Assembly (NCBI RefSeq): GCF_000379765.1
Contig: NZ_KB903440.1
Coordinates: 62,001 to 126,000 of the forward strand
Direction: 5' to 3'
Length of the DNA stretch: 64,000 bases
Source: Flexithrix dorotheae DSM 6795
Lineage (GTDB): Bacteria > Bacteroidota > Bacteroidia > Cytophagales > Flammeovirgaceae
A model generated the notes under the pieces. It worked only from the letters and a program-made list of their open reading frames with translations, made no database searches and had not been told where the DNA came from. Below are positions 26,901-35,250 of the stretch, one piece after another. Numbering within the stretch: the first letter of the stretch is position 1; the number at the start of each line of letters is the position of its first letter. The translations under genes and the position numbers were made by a program.

Positions 26901-27082
26901 TTAATAACCTGCGATTTTACCTGGCTGGTCAAAACCTGCTTTACCTGATGTCTGATGGATATACTGGATTTAACCCAGAGGGAATTAATCAGGGTCTGGA
27001 AAGTCCTTTAACTTATGGATACCAAAGGGGAGCAGCTCCAATTTACAGATCATATTCTGTAGGACTTAACCTGGAATTTTAA
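23990..27082 (+). CDS. SusC-like TonB-dependent outer membrane transporter (alginate oligomers)
   Basis: A 1030-residue SusC/RagA-type protein. A signal peptide ends near ISNLFA. Residues 42-125 form the carboxypeptidase-regulatory-like domain (KGKVISSDDQTGLPGVNVLL, DINGDYRISVP), then a TonB-box-like stretch (EEIVVIGYGSQRKSHVTGAV), the plug (PVSRADDALIGRIAGVNI, RGTGSITADAQPFIVLDGIP, DVESIEVLKDAASAAIYGSR) and a 22-strand barrel ending GLNLEF. It pumps oligosaccharides across the outer membrane with TonB energy. The context of PL6, PL17 and PL7 lyases makes alginate oligomers the expected cargo. Length is typical for SusC. Confidence 0.93.
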   Translation: MKMFTKSQNLALAKQMVFALLVIQIGAISNLFANENWPLQEIIIKGKVISSDDQTGLPGVNVLLKGSNQGTVTDINGDYRISVPSQESVLIFSSVGYVSQEVPVANKSTIDLTLELDITSLEEIVVIGYGSQRKSHVTGAVSKVTNDKLDQIPVSRADDALIGRIAGVNIQATDPVAGSAPTIRVRGTGSITADAQPFIVLDGIPVDPDYLGSLDMNDVESIEVLKDAASAAIYGSRGGNGIIMITTKTGKVGKPVFSFNSYVGAKSVPRNDEILPTVSEWSDFVMRENGSLTDRMVYINQLGTETDWQEQIFDGGMIQNYSLSASGGTEKTKFRASASYLGDEGVLLTDNYEKYNMRFNLNTKISNRVEFGIMVNPSYTKQRLFPIGVHDAIRQHTWLPIYHDENTIKYVDFENYPDVKIGDYAMERHFDNYDLYGDGGDTDISGTSNANAKAKVLERDYRANTFKLFSNAYLKFKLAEGLSFRTSIGGEYYNRERDYWVGTKADRRGASVTNSLYRTDIKGHIVNENILNYDKSFGNHDLNVVGGFTLERWDYTSSQTEGSGFSFDNIRTINAASNISNGETLKSAQTLVSFLTRVNYAYNHKYLFSLSARADGSSKFGPDKKYGFFPAASVGWRMSEEEFLRNSETVSNLKLRFSYGVTGNNAGIGNYDHIGLLSPVNGVINGGLVPGFNPANISNSELGWEKSIEINPGVDLGFWRDRLTVSLDFYKRTSEDLLLAQAIPSVTGFTQATVNIGVVENSGIELELGGVIIDKGDFRWNTSVNFSQNKNKLVDFAGADGLISTVDPKRPTEWIAQEGQPIASFYGYKVEKEIDPQYIKNPFYPIGGESQDIYVKDLNGDGQITTDDRTVLGSPYPDFIWGFNNQMKYGNFDFSFMFQGSHGAEVRNIDPQYINNQFSGNQDYTSEFPDADMVQQRIFTDDIIMDASYISLRTLNLGYTLPNSITNKIGVNNLRFYLAGQNLLYLMSDGYTGFNPEGINQGLESPLTYGYQRGAAPIYRSYSVGLNLEF

Positions 27083-27138
27083 ATCCGGGTTTGTTGAAAA
27101 TTGAAGTAAGTAGACAAAATTAAAAAAGTGAAAATTTG

Positions 27139-27190
27139 CCAGCACTATTCGGTGATGAGATGAGCTTTCTCAAGATTAAAATAGTGCTGG
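27139..27190 (+). promoter_or_regulatory. Long inverted repeat in the susC-susD spacer
   Basis: CCAGCACTATT (27139-27149) and AATAGTGCTGG (27180-27190) are perfectly complementary with a 30-base spacer that itself holds TGAG-CTTT-CTCA. It lies 17 bases before the susD start, so the mRNA stem could tune susD translation or transcript stability relative to susC. Confidence 0.6.
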
Positions 27191-27207
27191 TACTAAATCG
27201 ACACAAA

Positions 27208-28560
27208 ATGAAAAATATATATAAATTAATAACATTACTCTTTGGCTTGTTAGCCTTGAGTTCGTGCGAAGATTACCTGGATCAGAAACCAATTTCGGAA
27301 ATTGGAGATAATGGTTTTTATACCAATGATGCAGAAATGGAAACGGCTGTAATAGCCATTTACGATGGATTTCAAAATGGCGTATTAAGGGAGTTTGCCC
27401 TTACAGAAATGCGCTCTGATAATTCAAGAACAAAAAACAGTGAAGGGGAATGGGCTCAGTTTGAAGATATGAACGTAGAATCTACAAATGCTACTGTTTC
27501 AGGTTATTGGACTGGTCAGTATAATGTGATTTTCAGAGCGAATACTGTTCTAAAACATTTAGAGGTTGTGAGTGATGAAAGCCTGAAAAATCAATATGAA
27601 GGTGAGGCACTTTTTGCCAGAGCATTAAGTCATTTCAATCTGGTAAGGTTATTTGGAGATGTCCCTTTGATTGATAAAGTCATCATTCAATCAGAATCTG
27701 ATTATTTTGGCAGAGTTCCTTCTAATGAGGTTTATGATTTTATTGTGGATGACCTTACAATGGCTGCGGCCAAACTTCCGGCAAAAGGAGATATAGCTAC
27801 GGGAAGAGCCACTAGTGGTGCTGCTAAGGCATTATTGGCCAAGGTTTATTTAACCATTGGACAGCATGCTGAAGCAAAAACTTTACTCGATCAGGTGATT
27901 GCCAGTAATGAATATCAGTTAGTTGGAGATTATCATGATATATTCTACAATGAACTGAATGACGAGATTCTTTTTGCAATAGAATACCTTGACGATAATA
28001 CAAATGACAGTCAGGATTTTTCATTAGAATTTACGGCATTGGGATTAGCCAGTGGACTAAATTATGCCACTAATAATCTTACAAATGCTTTTTCAGTGGA
28101 AGATAGCATCCGTTCGAAAGTGGCTTTTAATCAGGAAAATACTTTAGAAGTTGGGAAGTTTATCACCGCATCTTCAGATGCAACACTTTGCGGAAATGAC
28201 TGGATTGTATTGAGGTATGCCGATGTGCTGTTGATGCATGCAGAAGCGATTATGGCTGGAGGAAATGCCACAACTGATGGTGCAGCGCTTGCTTCATTCA
28301 ATGAGGTGAGAGTCAGAGCTGGTTTACCCGAAGTTACTGAAATAACTAAAGAGATGTTGCTAAATGAAAGGCGGTTTGAACTGGCTTTTGAAAACCAAAG
28401 ATGGTTTGACCTAAACCGATTTGGCGTGGCTGAGCAGGTATTGAGTGCATTTGCCTCAGAAGAAGGATTTACATTCTCTAATACAGCCCTGCTTTTGCCA
28501 ATTCCACAAAGGGAAATTGATACAAGTAAAGACCTGCTGGTGCAGAATCCTGGATATTAA
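27208..28560 (+). CDS. SusD-like glycan-binding lipoprotein
   Basis: I choose the ATG at 27208 (450 residues); the longer frame reads through the intergenic stem. A lipoprotein signal is clear: LLALSSCEDYLDQKP, Cys20 lipidated. The TPR-like helical SusD/RagB fold shows at AYDGFQNG-type segments, EGEALFARALSHFNLVRLFG, DVPLID, ATSGAAKALLAKVYLTIG, and WIVLRYADVLLMHAEAI. The C-terminal SusD pattern LLNERRFELAFENQRWFDL and LPIPQREIDT is complete. It forms the lid over the SusC channel and captures oligosaccharide outside the cell. At 450 residues it is at the short end of the family. Confidence 0.92.
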   Translation: MKNIYKLITLLFGLLALSSCEDYLDQKPISEIGDNGFYTNDAEMETAVIAIYDGFQNGVLREFALTEMRSDNSRTKNSEGEWAQFEDMNVESTNATVSGYWTGQYNVIFRANTVLKHLEVVSDESLKNQYEGEALFARALSHFNLVRLFGDVPLIDKVIIQSESDYFGRVPSNEVYDFIVDDLTMAAAKLPAKGDIATGRATSGAAKALLAKVYLTIGQHAEAKTLLDQVIASNEYQLVGDYHDIFYNELNDEILFAIEYLDDNTNDSQDFSLEFTALGLASGLNYATNNLTNAFSVEDSIRSKVAFNQENTLEVGKFITASSDATLCGNDWIVLRYADVLLMHAEAIMAGGNATTDGAALASFNEVRVRAGLPEVTEITKEMLLNERRFELAFENQRWFDLNRFGVAEQVLSAFASEEGFTFSNTALLLPIPQREIDTSKDLLVQNPGY

Positions 28561-28710
28561 GTGTGGAGATCAGCAGCTTAGTGCTACAGGTATTAAATGA
28601 GTTTCCGGAGTTTATGCTTGATAATCAACTTGTTAGCCTACTGTTACACCTTACTCGTTTCGTTAGGACAGGCTGCCTGCTGGTCGCACTAAAATAAATG
28701 AGAATGATTG

Positions 28711-28737
28711 CAACTTCCGAAATATATTCGGAAGTTG
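28711..28737 (+). terminator. Hairpin between susD and the PL6 gene
   Basis: CAACTTCCGAA (28711-28721) and TTCGGAAGTTG (28727-28737) form a perfect 11-base stem with loop ATATA, followed by TATTTC. This could attenuate transcription from susCD into the lyase genes. Confidence 0.7.
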
Positions 28738-28772
28738 TATTTCACCTAATGTAAATGACAAGCTAAATAAAA

Positions 28773-31010
28773 ATGAAAAAATTATTCACCTTAATAATTA
28801 CCACTATCTTAATTGTATTTCAGGCATGTCAGCCACCTGTAGAAAAAGGGGTGGTTGAAAATGAGGAGCAGTTAAGAAAAGCGATAGAAATTGCCACTCC
28901 AGGAGATGAGATTGTCATGAAAAATGGTATTTGGAAAGATATTGAAATTCTTTTTCAAGCCAAGGGTGAAAAAGAAAACCCGATTAAACTTAAAGCCGAA
29001 GAAGCCGGAAAAGTATTTATAGAAGGGAGTTCTAATTTAAGGATTGCCGGAGAATTTCTGGAGGTTTCCGGACTGGTATTCAGAAATGGATTTACCCCCA
29101 CCAGCGAAGTAATTTCCTTTAAAAAAGATAAAAATAACCTGGCGAATCATTGCAGGGTTACTAATTGCGCTATTCAGTATTTCACTAACCCTGAAAGATT
29201 TGAGTCCGACTATTGGGTAGGAATGTATGGAAAAAATAACCGCTTCGATCACAATGCTCTGATTGGTAAAGGCAACCAGGGGGTGACAATGGCGGTAAGG
29301 TTGAACACAGAGGAAAGTAGGGAAAATAATCACCGGATAGATCATAATTATTTTGGCCCAAGGGCCTCCTTGGGAAGTAATGGAGGAGAAACTTTAAGAA
29401 TTGGTACCAGTCATTATTCCCTGACTTTTTCCAATACTGTTGTGGAAAATAATTACTTCGACCGGTGCAGTGGTGAGTTGGAAATCATTTCCAATAAATC
29501 GTGCGGGAATACTTTCAAGGGGAATGTTTTTTATGAATGTAAGGGTACACTTACCATGCGGCATGGCAATGAGACTTTGGTGGAAAACAATTATTTTCTG
29601 GGAAATAATATTGCCAATACTGGTGGAATAAGGGTGATTAATGAGAGTCAAACAGTGATCAATAATTATGGTTATGGCTTAAAAGGTTACAGATTTAGAG
29701 GTGCATTGGTGGTGATGAATGGCGTACCTAATTCCCCTATCAACAGGTACAACCAGGTAATCGATTCTAAAATTGAGGGCAATATTCTAATAGATTGTGA
29801 TCATATTCAACTTTGTGCAGGAAGTGACGAAGAAAGATCCGCTATCCCTCAAAATACAACATTTAATAAAAACATATTCCTGACGACTACAAACCCAAAA
29901 CCATTCACGGTTTATGATGATATATCGGGAATTTCATTTAACAATAACCTCATTAATGCAGAGGCTGAAGCTCCTATAAAAATCGGGTTTTCTTCAGTGC
30001 CTTACGAAGTGGCCGAAACCAGCAATGGGTTAAAAATTCCTGGCCAATCATTATTGGAAAAAATAGCCATAAAAGAACCGCAGCTACCCGTCTCAAAAGA
30101 TGAAGTTGGTCCGGATTATTTGAATAAAGATATTGACGTAAAAAGGCTTTCTTCAGGGAAAGAAGTAAAAGTTTTACCAGGAGAGAATACCCTTATTGAC
30201 GCATATTTAAAAAGCTCTCCAGGGGATGTTTTGGTGTTGTCGGATGGGGAAGAATATTTGCTGACTAAAGATTTAAAAATTAGTCAACCGGTAACCCTTA
30301 GGGGAACAGGCGCTGGAAAACCAGTAGTTAAATCTCAAAAATCTGCTTTTTTCAAAATAGAAAATGGAGGCAGTCTGGCTTTGGAAAATTTGATAATTGA
30401 CGGAGCAGAGTCTCCAGATCAGCCGGGAAACAGTGTAGTGAGTACCAGCAAATATTCTATGAACAAAAATTATAATCTATTTGTGAAAAATTGTGTGGTG
30501 AAAGACCTGGATGTGAACCATACTTTTGATTTCCTGAAAATAGCCAAACATACTTTTGCAGATACTATTCTGATTGAAAATACGCAAATGACAAATGTGA
30601 CTGGTTCTGTAATTTCCCTTGATAAGGAAGTGGAAGACCTGGGTATTTACAATGGAGAATACATTCTTATTCATCAATCGACATTTAGGGATGTTCAGGG
30701 GGCTGTAGCCAATATTTACAGAGGTGGAACGGATGAAAGTACCTTCGGACCGATTGTTAGATTTTTAGAAAATGAATTCTCAAATGTTGGAAAAGGGAAA
30801 AGGAATAAAATTCAGGCTTCGGTCAGTTTTCACGGGGTACAAAATGCACTAGTTGAAAATTGTAAATGGACGAATAGTGCTCCAATAAACTTACACCTGA
30901 CTAATGGTGAACCTATTACGATTATCAAAGACTGTGAGATGGATAATTCGGGCGGTATTGTAGCCAATAGAAATGAATTTAAAACCGAAAATATAAAAAT
31001 TTCTCAATGA
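28773..31010 (+). CDS. PL6 family alginate lyase (two-domain, lipoprotein)
   Basis: A 745-residue protein with lipoprotein signal (IVFQAC, Cys19). Residues 25-450 form the chondroitinase-B/PL6 parallel beta-helix; a second beta-helix fills about 460-745. Key residues match the spacing of the alginate lyase AlyGC: catalytic Lys242 (SNKS) and Arg263 (TMRHG), 21 residues apart, with calcium ligands Asn203, Glu235 and Glu237. PL6 enzymes cut MG/G or mixed alginate by beta-elimination. The gene follows susD after a hairpin and precedes PL17 by 68 bases. The common database name chondroitinase B is unlikely to be the true substrate in this context. Confidence 0.9.
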   Translation: MKKLFTLIITTILIVFQACQPPVEKGVVENEEQLRKAIEIATPGDEIVMKNGIWKDIEILFQAKGEKENPIKLKAEEAGKVFIEGSSNLRIAGEFLEVSGLVFRNGFTPTSEVISFKKDKNNLANHCRVTNCAIQYFTNPERFESDYWVGMYGKNNRFDHNALIGKGNQGVTMAVRLNTEESRENNHRIDHNYFGPRASLGSNGGETLRIGTSHYSLTFSNTVVENNYFDRCSGELEIISNKSCGNTFKGNVFYECKGTLTMRHGNETLVENNYFLGNNIANTGGIRVINESQTVINNYGYGLKGYRFRGALVVMNGVPNSPINRYNQVIDSKIEGNILIDCDHIQLCAGSDEERSAIPQNTTFNKNIFLTTTNPKPFTVYDDISGISFNNNLINAEAEAPIKIGFSSVPYEVAETSNGLKIPGQSLLEKIAIKEPQLPVSKDEVGPDYLNKDIDVKRLSSGKEVKVLPGENTLIDAYLKSSPGDVLVLSDGEEYLLTKDLKISQPVTLRGTGAGKPVVKSQKSAFFKIENGGSLALENLIIDGAESPDQPGNSVVSTSKYSMNKNYNLFVKNCVVKDLDVNHTFDFLKIAKHTFADTILIENTQMTNVTGSVISLDKEVEDLGIYNGEYILIHQSTFRDVQGAVANIYRGGTDESTFGPIVRFLENEFSNVGKGKRNKIQASVSFHGVQNALVENCKWTNSAPINLHLTNGEPITIIKDCEMDNSGGIVANRNEFKTENIKISQ

Positions 31011-31078
31011 CACAAGCATGCTGCTTGATCCCGATTATGAAAGTGAAGTTGAACTTATGAAACAAAAAGAAACAAAGC

Positions 31079-33364
31079 ATGGAAATCCAGCATAAAAGAA
31101 ATGTGATTTTGAGGATAATGGTTCTGCTCCTGGGTGTTGGAAGTATTGCCGCTTTTGCTCAGGAAAAAGGTAATATAAACCATCCTGGATTGATTTTAAC
31201 CGCTGAAGGAGCTGAAGAAATCCGTGAAAATTTGGCAAGCCTTTCCATGCTAAACAAGGCTTTTGAGGAAACCAAAAGTTTTGTGGATGCGGAGTTGGAA
31301 AAGGGAATAATTGTTCCGGTGCCCAAAGATATGGCTGGCGGATTTACCCATGAAAGACATAAGACCAATTATTTTGCTTTACAAAAAGCAGGTGTGCTTT
31401 ATCAGGTGACTAAGGAGGAAAAATATGCGCTTTATGTAAAAAACATGTTTCTGGAATATGCCAAATTGTACCCCACATTGGATTTGCATCCGGAAGAAAG
31501 ATCTTACGCACGGGGAAAAATTTTCTGGCAGTGTCTGAATGATGCCAATTGGCTGGTGTATGCCAGTCAGGCATATGATTGTGTGTATGATTATTTAACA
31601 AAGGGAGAAAGGGATAACCTGGAGAAAAATTTATTTATTCCCTTTGCCAATCATTTATCCACTGAGTCTCCGCAGTTTTTTAACCGAATCCATAACCACA
31701 GTACCTGGGGAATTGCCGGTGTTGGCATGATTGGCCTGGTGATGAACAATCAGGAATTGATTGACCGGGCATTGAATGGGCTTTCTAAAGATAATATCCC
31801 GAAAAACCAGAAAGATAATGATGGCGGATTAATCCAAAAAGAAGGTGTGGAGGATTTCGGCTTCCTGGCACAAATCGACCATTTATTTTCTCCGGATGGC
31901 TATTATACAGAAGGGCCATATTACCAGAGATATGCCATGTATCCATTTATGATGCTGGCTGTTGGACTGGAAAATTTGAAACCCGAAATAAAAATATTTG
32001 AATACAGAGATAAGGTTTTGGTAAAAGCAGTGACCGCTCTTTTAAATCTTACAGATGGTAATGGAGCGTTTTTTCCACTCAATGATGCTCAAAAAGGCAT
32101 GTCTTACAAATCAAGAGAGTTAGTGGCTGCTGTGGATATAGTTTACCACTATGGAGGTAAAAATCCGGAATTGCTTTCTATAGCTAAAGAACAGGGAGAA
32201 GTTTTATTGGATAATGCTGGCCTTTCTGTGGCCAAAGACTTAGAAGAAAACCTGGAAAAACCTCTGGTAAAGCAATCGATGGAATTACGGGATGGAAGTG
32301 AAGGGAAAAGTGGAGGAATTGGAATAATAAGAAGTAGCAAGGGAGAGTTGACGCTGGTGATGAAATATACCGCACAGGGAGAAGGCCATGGACATTTCGA
32401 TAAATTATCTTTTTCCCTTTATAATGGTGGGGATGAAGTGATACCGGATTACGGACTAGCCAGGTTTGTGAATATCGAGCAAAAAAATGGTGGGGGATAC
32501 TTGCGGGAAAATAAAACCTGGGCCAAGCAAACCATTGCCCATAATACCCTGGTAGTGAATGAAAAATCACATTTCAATGGAAAATTTGATATCGGAAATC
32601 AGTTCCATTCAGATGGCTTTTTTCATGATTTTTCAGGAGAGCAAATTCAGGTAGTTAGCGCTACCGATGAGCATGCCATTGAAGGAGTAAAAATGCATAG
32701 AACAATGGCAATGATTAGTGATGAAGCTTTTGAAAACCCGATTGTACTGGATTTATTAAATGTTTCTGCTGAAGGAAATAACCAATACGATTTGCCCTAC
32801 TATTATAAAGAGCAACTAGTTTCCACCAATGCCAAACTGGAAACACCAGAATCTTTGAAAGCCTTTGGTGATGGATTTGGCTATCAGCATTTATGGGTGG
32901 AATCGATGGGGAAAATTCAGGAAAAACCATTTCAGCTGACCTGGCTTTCCAATAGAAAGTTTTATTCCATTACTACCAACTGTGTTCCTGAAGATGAATT
33001 AATTTTTGCAAGAATAGGGGCAAATGATCCTGCTTTTAATTTAAGGAGAGAGCCGGCTATTATTATTAGAAGAAAAGATACACAGAATACAAGTTTTGTT
33101 TCAGTAATTGAGGCCCATGGTAGTTATGACCCGGTGACTGAAATCGCAAAAAATACTTATAGTAATATAAAAGATGTGTCAATTGCCCAGGAAGATGAGC
33201 GATATGTGGTAGTTGAGATTAGTATTAAATCAGGTGAAAACTGGCTTTTTGTTTTATCGAAACAGGACCCTGATAAAAGCACTAAACATCAATTGGATAT
33301 TAAGGGAGGAACAGTGGATTGGACTGGTCCTTATTATTTCAGAAAAAATATAAAATCAAATTGA
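31079..33364 (+). CDS. PL17 family oligoalginate lyase
   Basis: A 761-residue protein with signal peptide (ending AAFAQ). Residues of about 35-380 form the (alpha/alpha) toroid alginate-lyase domain and 390-640 the heparinase II/III-like beta-sheet domain. Asn206-His207 in IHNHSTWG correspond to Asn201-His202 of the characterised Alg17c; the catalytic Tyr lies in YYTEGPYYQRYA, and the metal-site region in GEGHGHFDKLSF. PL17 enzymes cut oligoalginate from the end to unsaturated monouronate. Periplasmic action after SusCD import is expected. The next gene, kdgF, begins 138 bases on. Confidence 0.92.
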   Translation: MEIQHKRNVILRIMVLLLGVGSIAAFAQEKGNINHPGLILTAEGAEEIRENLASLSMLNKAFEETKSFVDAELEKGIIVPVPKDMAGGFTHERHKTNYFALQKAGVLYQVTKEEKYALYVKNMFLEYAKLYPTLDLHPEERSYARGKIFWQCLNDANWLVYASQAYDCVYDYLTKGERDNLEKNLFIPFANHLSTESPQFFNRIHNHSTWGIAGVGMIGLVMNNQELIDRALNGLSKDNIPKNQKDNDGGLIQKEGVEDFGFLAQIDHLFSPDGYYTEGPYYQRYAMYPFMMLAVGLENLKPEIKIFEYRDKVLVKAVTALLNLTDGNGAFFPLNDAQKGMSYKSRELVAAVDIVYHYGGKNPELLSIAKEQGEVLLDNAGLSVAKDLEENLEKPLVKQSMELRDGSEGKSGGIGIIRSSKGELTLVMKYTAQGEGHGHFDKLSFSLYNGGDEVIPDYGLARFVNIEQKNGGGYLRENKTWAKQTIAHNTLVVNEKSHFNGKFDIGNQFHSDGFFHDFSGEQIQVVSATDEHAIEGVKMHRTMAMISDEAFENPIVLDLLNVSAEGNNQYDLPYYYKEQLVSTNAKLETPESLKAFGDGFGYQHLWVESMGKIQEKPFQLTWLSNRKFYSITTNCVPEDELIFARIGANDPAFNLRREPAIIIRRKDTQNTSFVSVIEAHGSYDPVTEIAKNTYSNIKDVSIAQEDERYVVVEISIKSGENWLFVLSKQDPDKSTKHQLDIKGGTVDWTGPYYFRKNIKSN

Positions 33365-33502
33365 GTACAGGTGGGGCCAAAACGGAAAAACTGTTAAAGG
33401 TAATAGGTGGATTATTAAAGCTTAATTCACAGATTCTGTTTAATTGAAGTGGCACAACTACCTAAAATTATATGTAAATATTTGTTCACAACTTAAACTA
33501 AA

Positions 33503-33844
33503 ATGGAAAAATTACAAAGCAAAGTCTTCCAGATTGGAAGTGAAGTAGAATGGGAAAATGTTGGACCAGGATTAAATCGTCAGGTAATGGGCTATGATGA
33601 CAAAATCATGCTGGTAAAAGTGAAATTTGAAAAAGGAGCTATAGGTGAATTGCATGAACACCATCATTCTCAGGTGACTTATGTGGTTAGTGGTTCTTTT
33701 GAATTAAATGTTGGTGGTGAGAAGAAAGTCTTAAATGAAGGTGATGGATTCTATATTCCTCCACATGTAATGCATGGAGCCGTTTGTTTAGCAGATGGGG
33801 TTTTAATTGATGTTTTCAGCCCGCACAGGGAAGATTTTTTGTAA
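33503..33844 (+). CDS. kdgF: KdgF-like cupin, unsaturated uronate linearisation
   Basis: A 113-residue single-domain cupin without signal peptide. Metal ligands are likely His51, His53, Gln57 (GELHEHHHSQVTYV) and His91 (PPHVMHGAV), as in KdgF. KdgF turns the cyclic 4,5-unsaturated monouronate made by PL17 into linear DEH (4-deoxy-5-hexoseulose uronate). Its position between the exolyase and the transporter fits that step exactly. A weak palindrome, TTGT-TC-ACAA, lies at 33482-33491, 11 bases before the start. Confidence 0.88.
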   Translation: MEKLQSKVFQIGSEVEWENVGPGLNRQVMGYDDKIMLVKVKFEKGAIGELHEHHHSQVTYVVSGSFELNVGGEKKVLNEGDGFYIPPHVMHGAVCLADGVLIDVFSPHREDFL

Positions 33845-33927
33845 AATCAAGGTAAGCAAAAAGGAAAATAAATTCATTTCCATACCCGAATAGTATCGCT
33901 GTTCAGGAACTAATACAAAAAAAAGTT

Positions 33928-35205
33928 ATGGCAAAAAAAGTCAATGGTTTGAGATGGTGGATCATTTCCCTGATCTCTCTAGCAACAATTATTAATTATA
34001 TAGACAGGTCGGCCCTATCGGTAATGTGGCCAAGTATTGAGGAAGAATTGGGTTTCGATGCTTCAGATTATGCCATCATGCTCAATGTTTTTATGGTTTC
34101 CTATGCACTGGGTCAATCCCTTTCAGGGAAAATGTTCGATAAAATTGGGACCAGATTTGGATACGTGATCAGTATTGTTGTTTGGGGTGCATCCACAGCG
34201 TTACATGCTTTAGCAAAAGGAGTGTTCTCCTTCAGTGTTTTCAGGGCTACTCTGGGATTATCCGAAGCAGGGAACTGGCCGGGTGCAGTGAAAAGTAATG
34301 CAGAATGGTTTCCTATAAAAGAAAGGGCGGTAGCTCAGGGAATTTTTAATGCCGGGGCTTCTATCGGTTCAGTGATTGCTCCTCCATTAATTGCTATGCT
34401 GTACCTTGGATATGGCTGGAGAGTGACCTTTTTTATTGTTGGCTCTTTAGGAATTCTTTGGGTTATTCCCTGGCTGATCATCAATAAAGTAGGGCCTTCA
34501 AAGCACCCATGGATTAAAGAAGAAGAAAGGGAGTTTATCCTTTCCGGACAACCAAATGAGGAAGAAGAATCGGAGGAAGAAGGACTTTCTATGGCTAAAA
34601 TTCTATCTTTTAGAGAATCTTGGGCAGTACTTGTTTCCAGGTTTTTTCTCGAACCCATCTGGTGGCTTTTTGTAGGCTGGATGCCTTTATATTTATCCGA
34701 TCAATATGGATTTGATGTGAAGCAAATAGGGCTTTTTGCCTGGGTACCCTATGTGGGTGCTGCTTTTGGAAGTATTTCAGGAGGCTGGTTTGCAGGCCGG
34801 CAAATGCTGAATGGTGCTTCAGTGGATAAGGCAAGGAAACTGACGATTACAATTGGCGGTGCCATCATGTTTTTCGGTTTGGTGGCCACCATTTTACTGG
34901 CTGATACACCGGTGAAGTTTGTAGGAATTGTAGCGATGGTTTTATTTGGGTTTCAATTTGCCATAAGTAATATCCAGACCATTCCGAGTGATTTGTTTAG
35001 TGGGAAATCGGTGGGTTCATTGGCTGGATTGGGAGGAACTGTAGGAGTTTTTAGTGTGATTATTATGAACTTCCTGATCCCTGTCATTACCAAAAATACC
35101 TATACTCCGGCTTTTGTGATTATTGCAGTATTCGTACCGCTGGGAGTATTGGCAGTTTATTTTTTATGTAAGGAAATTAAACCAGTAAAATTTCATCAGA
35201 ATTGA
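33928..35205 (+). CDS. MFS hexuronate-type transporter
   Basis: A 425-residue membrane protein of the MFS anion:cation symporter group with 12 predicted helices. ATIINYIDRSALSVMWPSIE is the characteristic first helix of hexuronate/galactonate carriers, and GEAGNWPGA-like SEAGNWPGAVKSNAEWFP follows with GIFNAGASIGSVIAPP. The central loop is acidic (QPNEEEESEEEG). Within this locus it should carry unsaturated uronate or DEH from periplasm to cytoplasm. It lies 83 bases after kdgF and 45 before the SDR gene. Confidence 0.9.
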   Translation: MAKKVNGLRWWIISLISLATIINYIDRSALSVMWPSIEEELGFDASDYAIMLNVFMVSYALGQSLSGKMFDKIGTRFGYVISIVVWGASTALHALAKGVFSFSVFRATLGLSEAGNWPGAVKSNAEWFPIKERAVAQGIFNAGASIGSVIAPPLIAMLYLGYGWRVTFFIVGSLGILWVIPWLIINKVGPSKHPWIKEEEREFILSGQPNEEEESEEEGLSMAKILSFRESWAVLVSRFFLEPIWWLFVGWMPLYLSDQYGFDVKQIGLFAWVPYVGAAFGSISGGWFAGRQMLNGASVDKARKLTITIGGAIMFFGLVATILLADTPVKFVGIVAMVLFGFQFAISNIQTIPSDLFSGKSVGSLAGLGGTVGVFSVIIMNFLIPVITKNTYTPAFVIIAVFVPLGVLAVYFLCKEIKPVKFHQN

Positions 35206-35250
35206 ATTCTGGTATTTAAAAATAATTATCAATTTTAAAATTAATCAAAC

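Noticed and set aside
27136-27207. Longer start for the SusD protein
   Set aside because: It crosses the intergenic inverted repeat, and the lipoprotein signal begins exactly at 27208.
28773-31010. Chondroitinase B as function
   Set aside because: Family PL6 covers both activities; the surrounding alginate genes and AlyGC-like residue spacing favour alginate.
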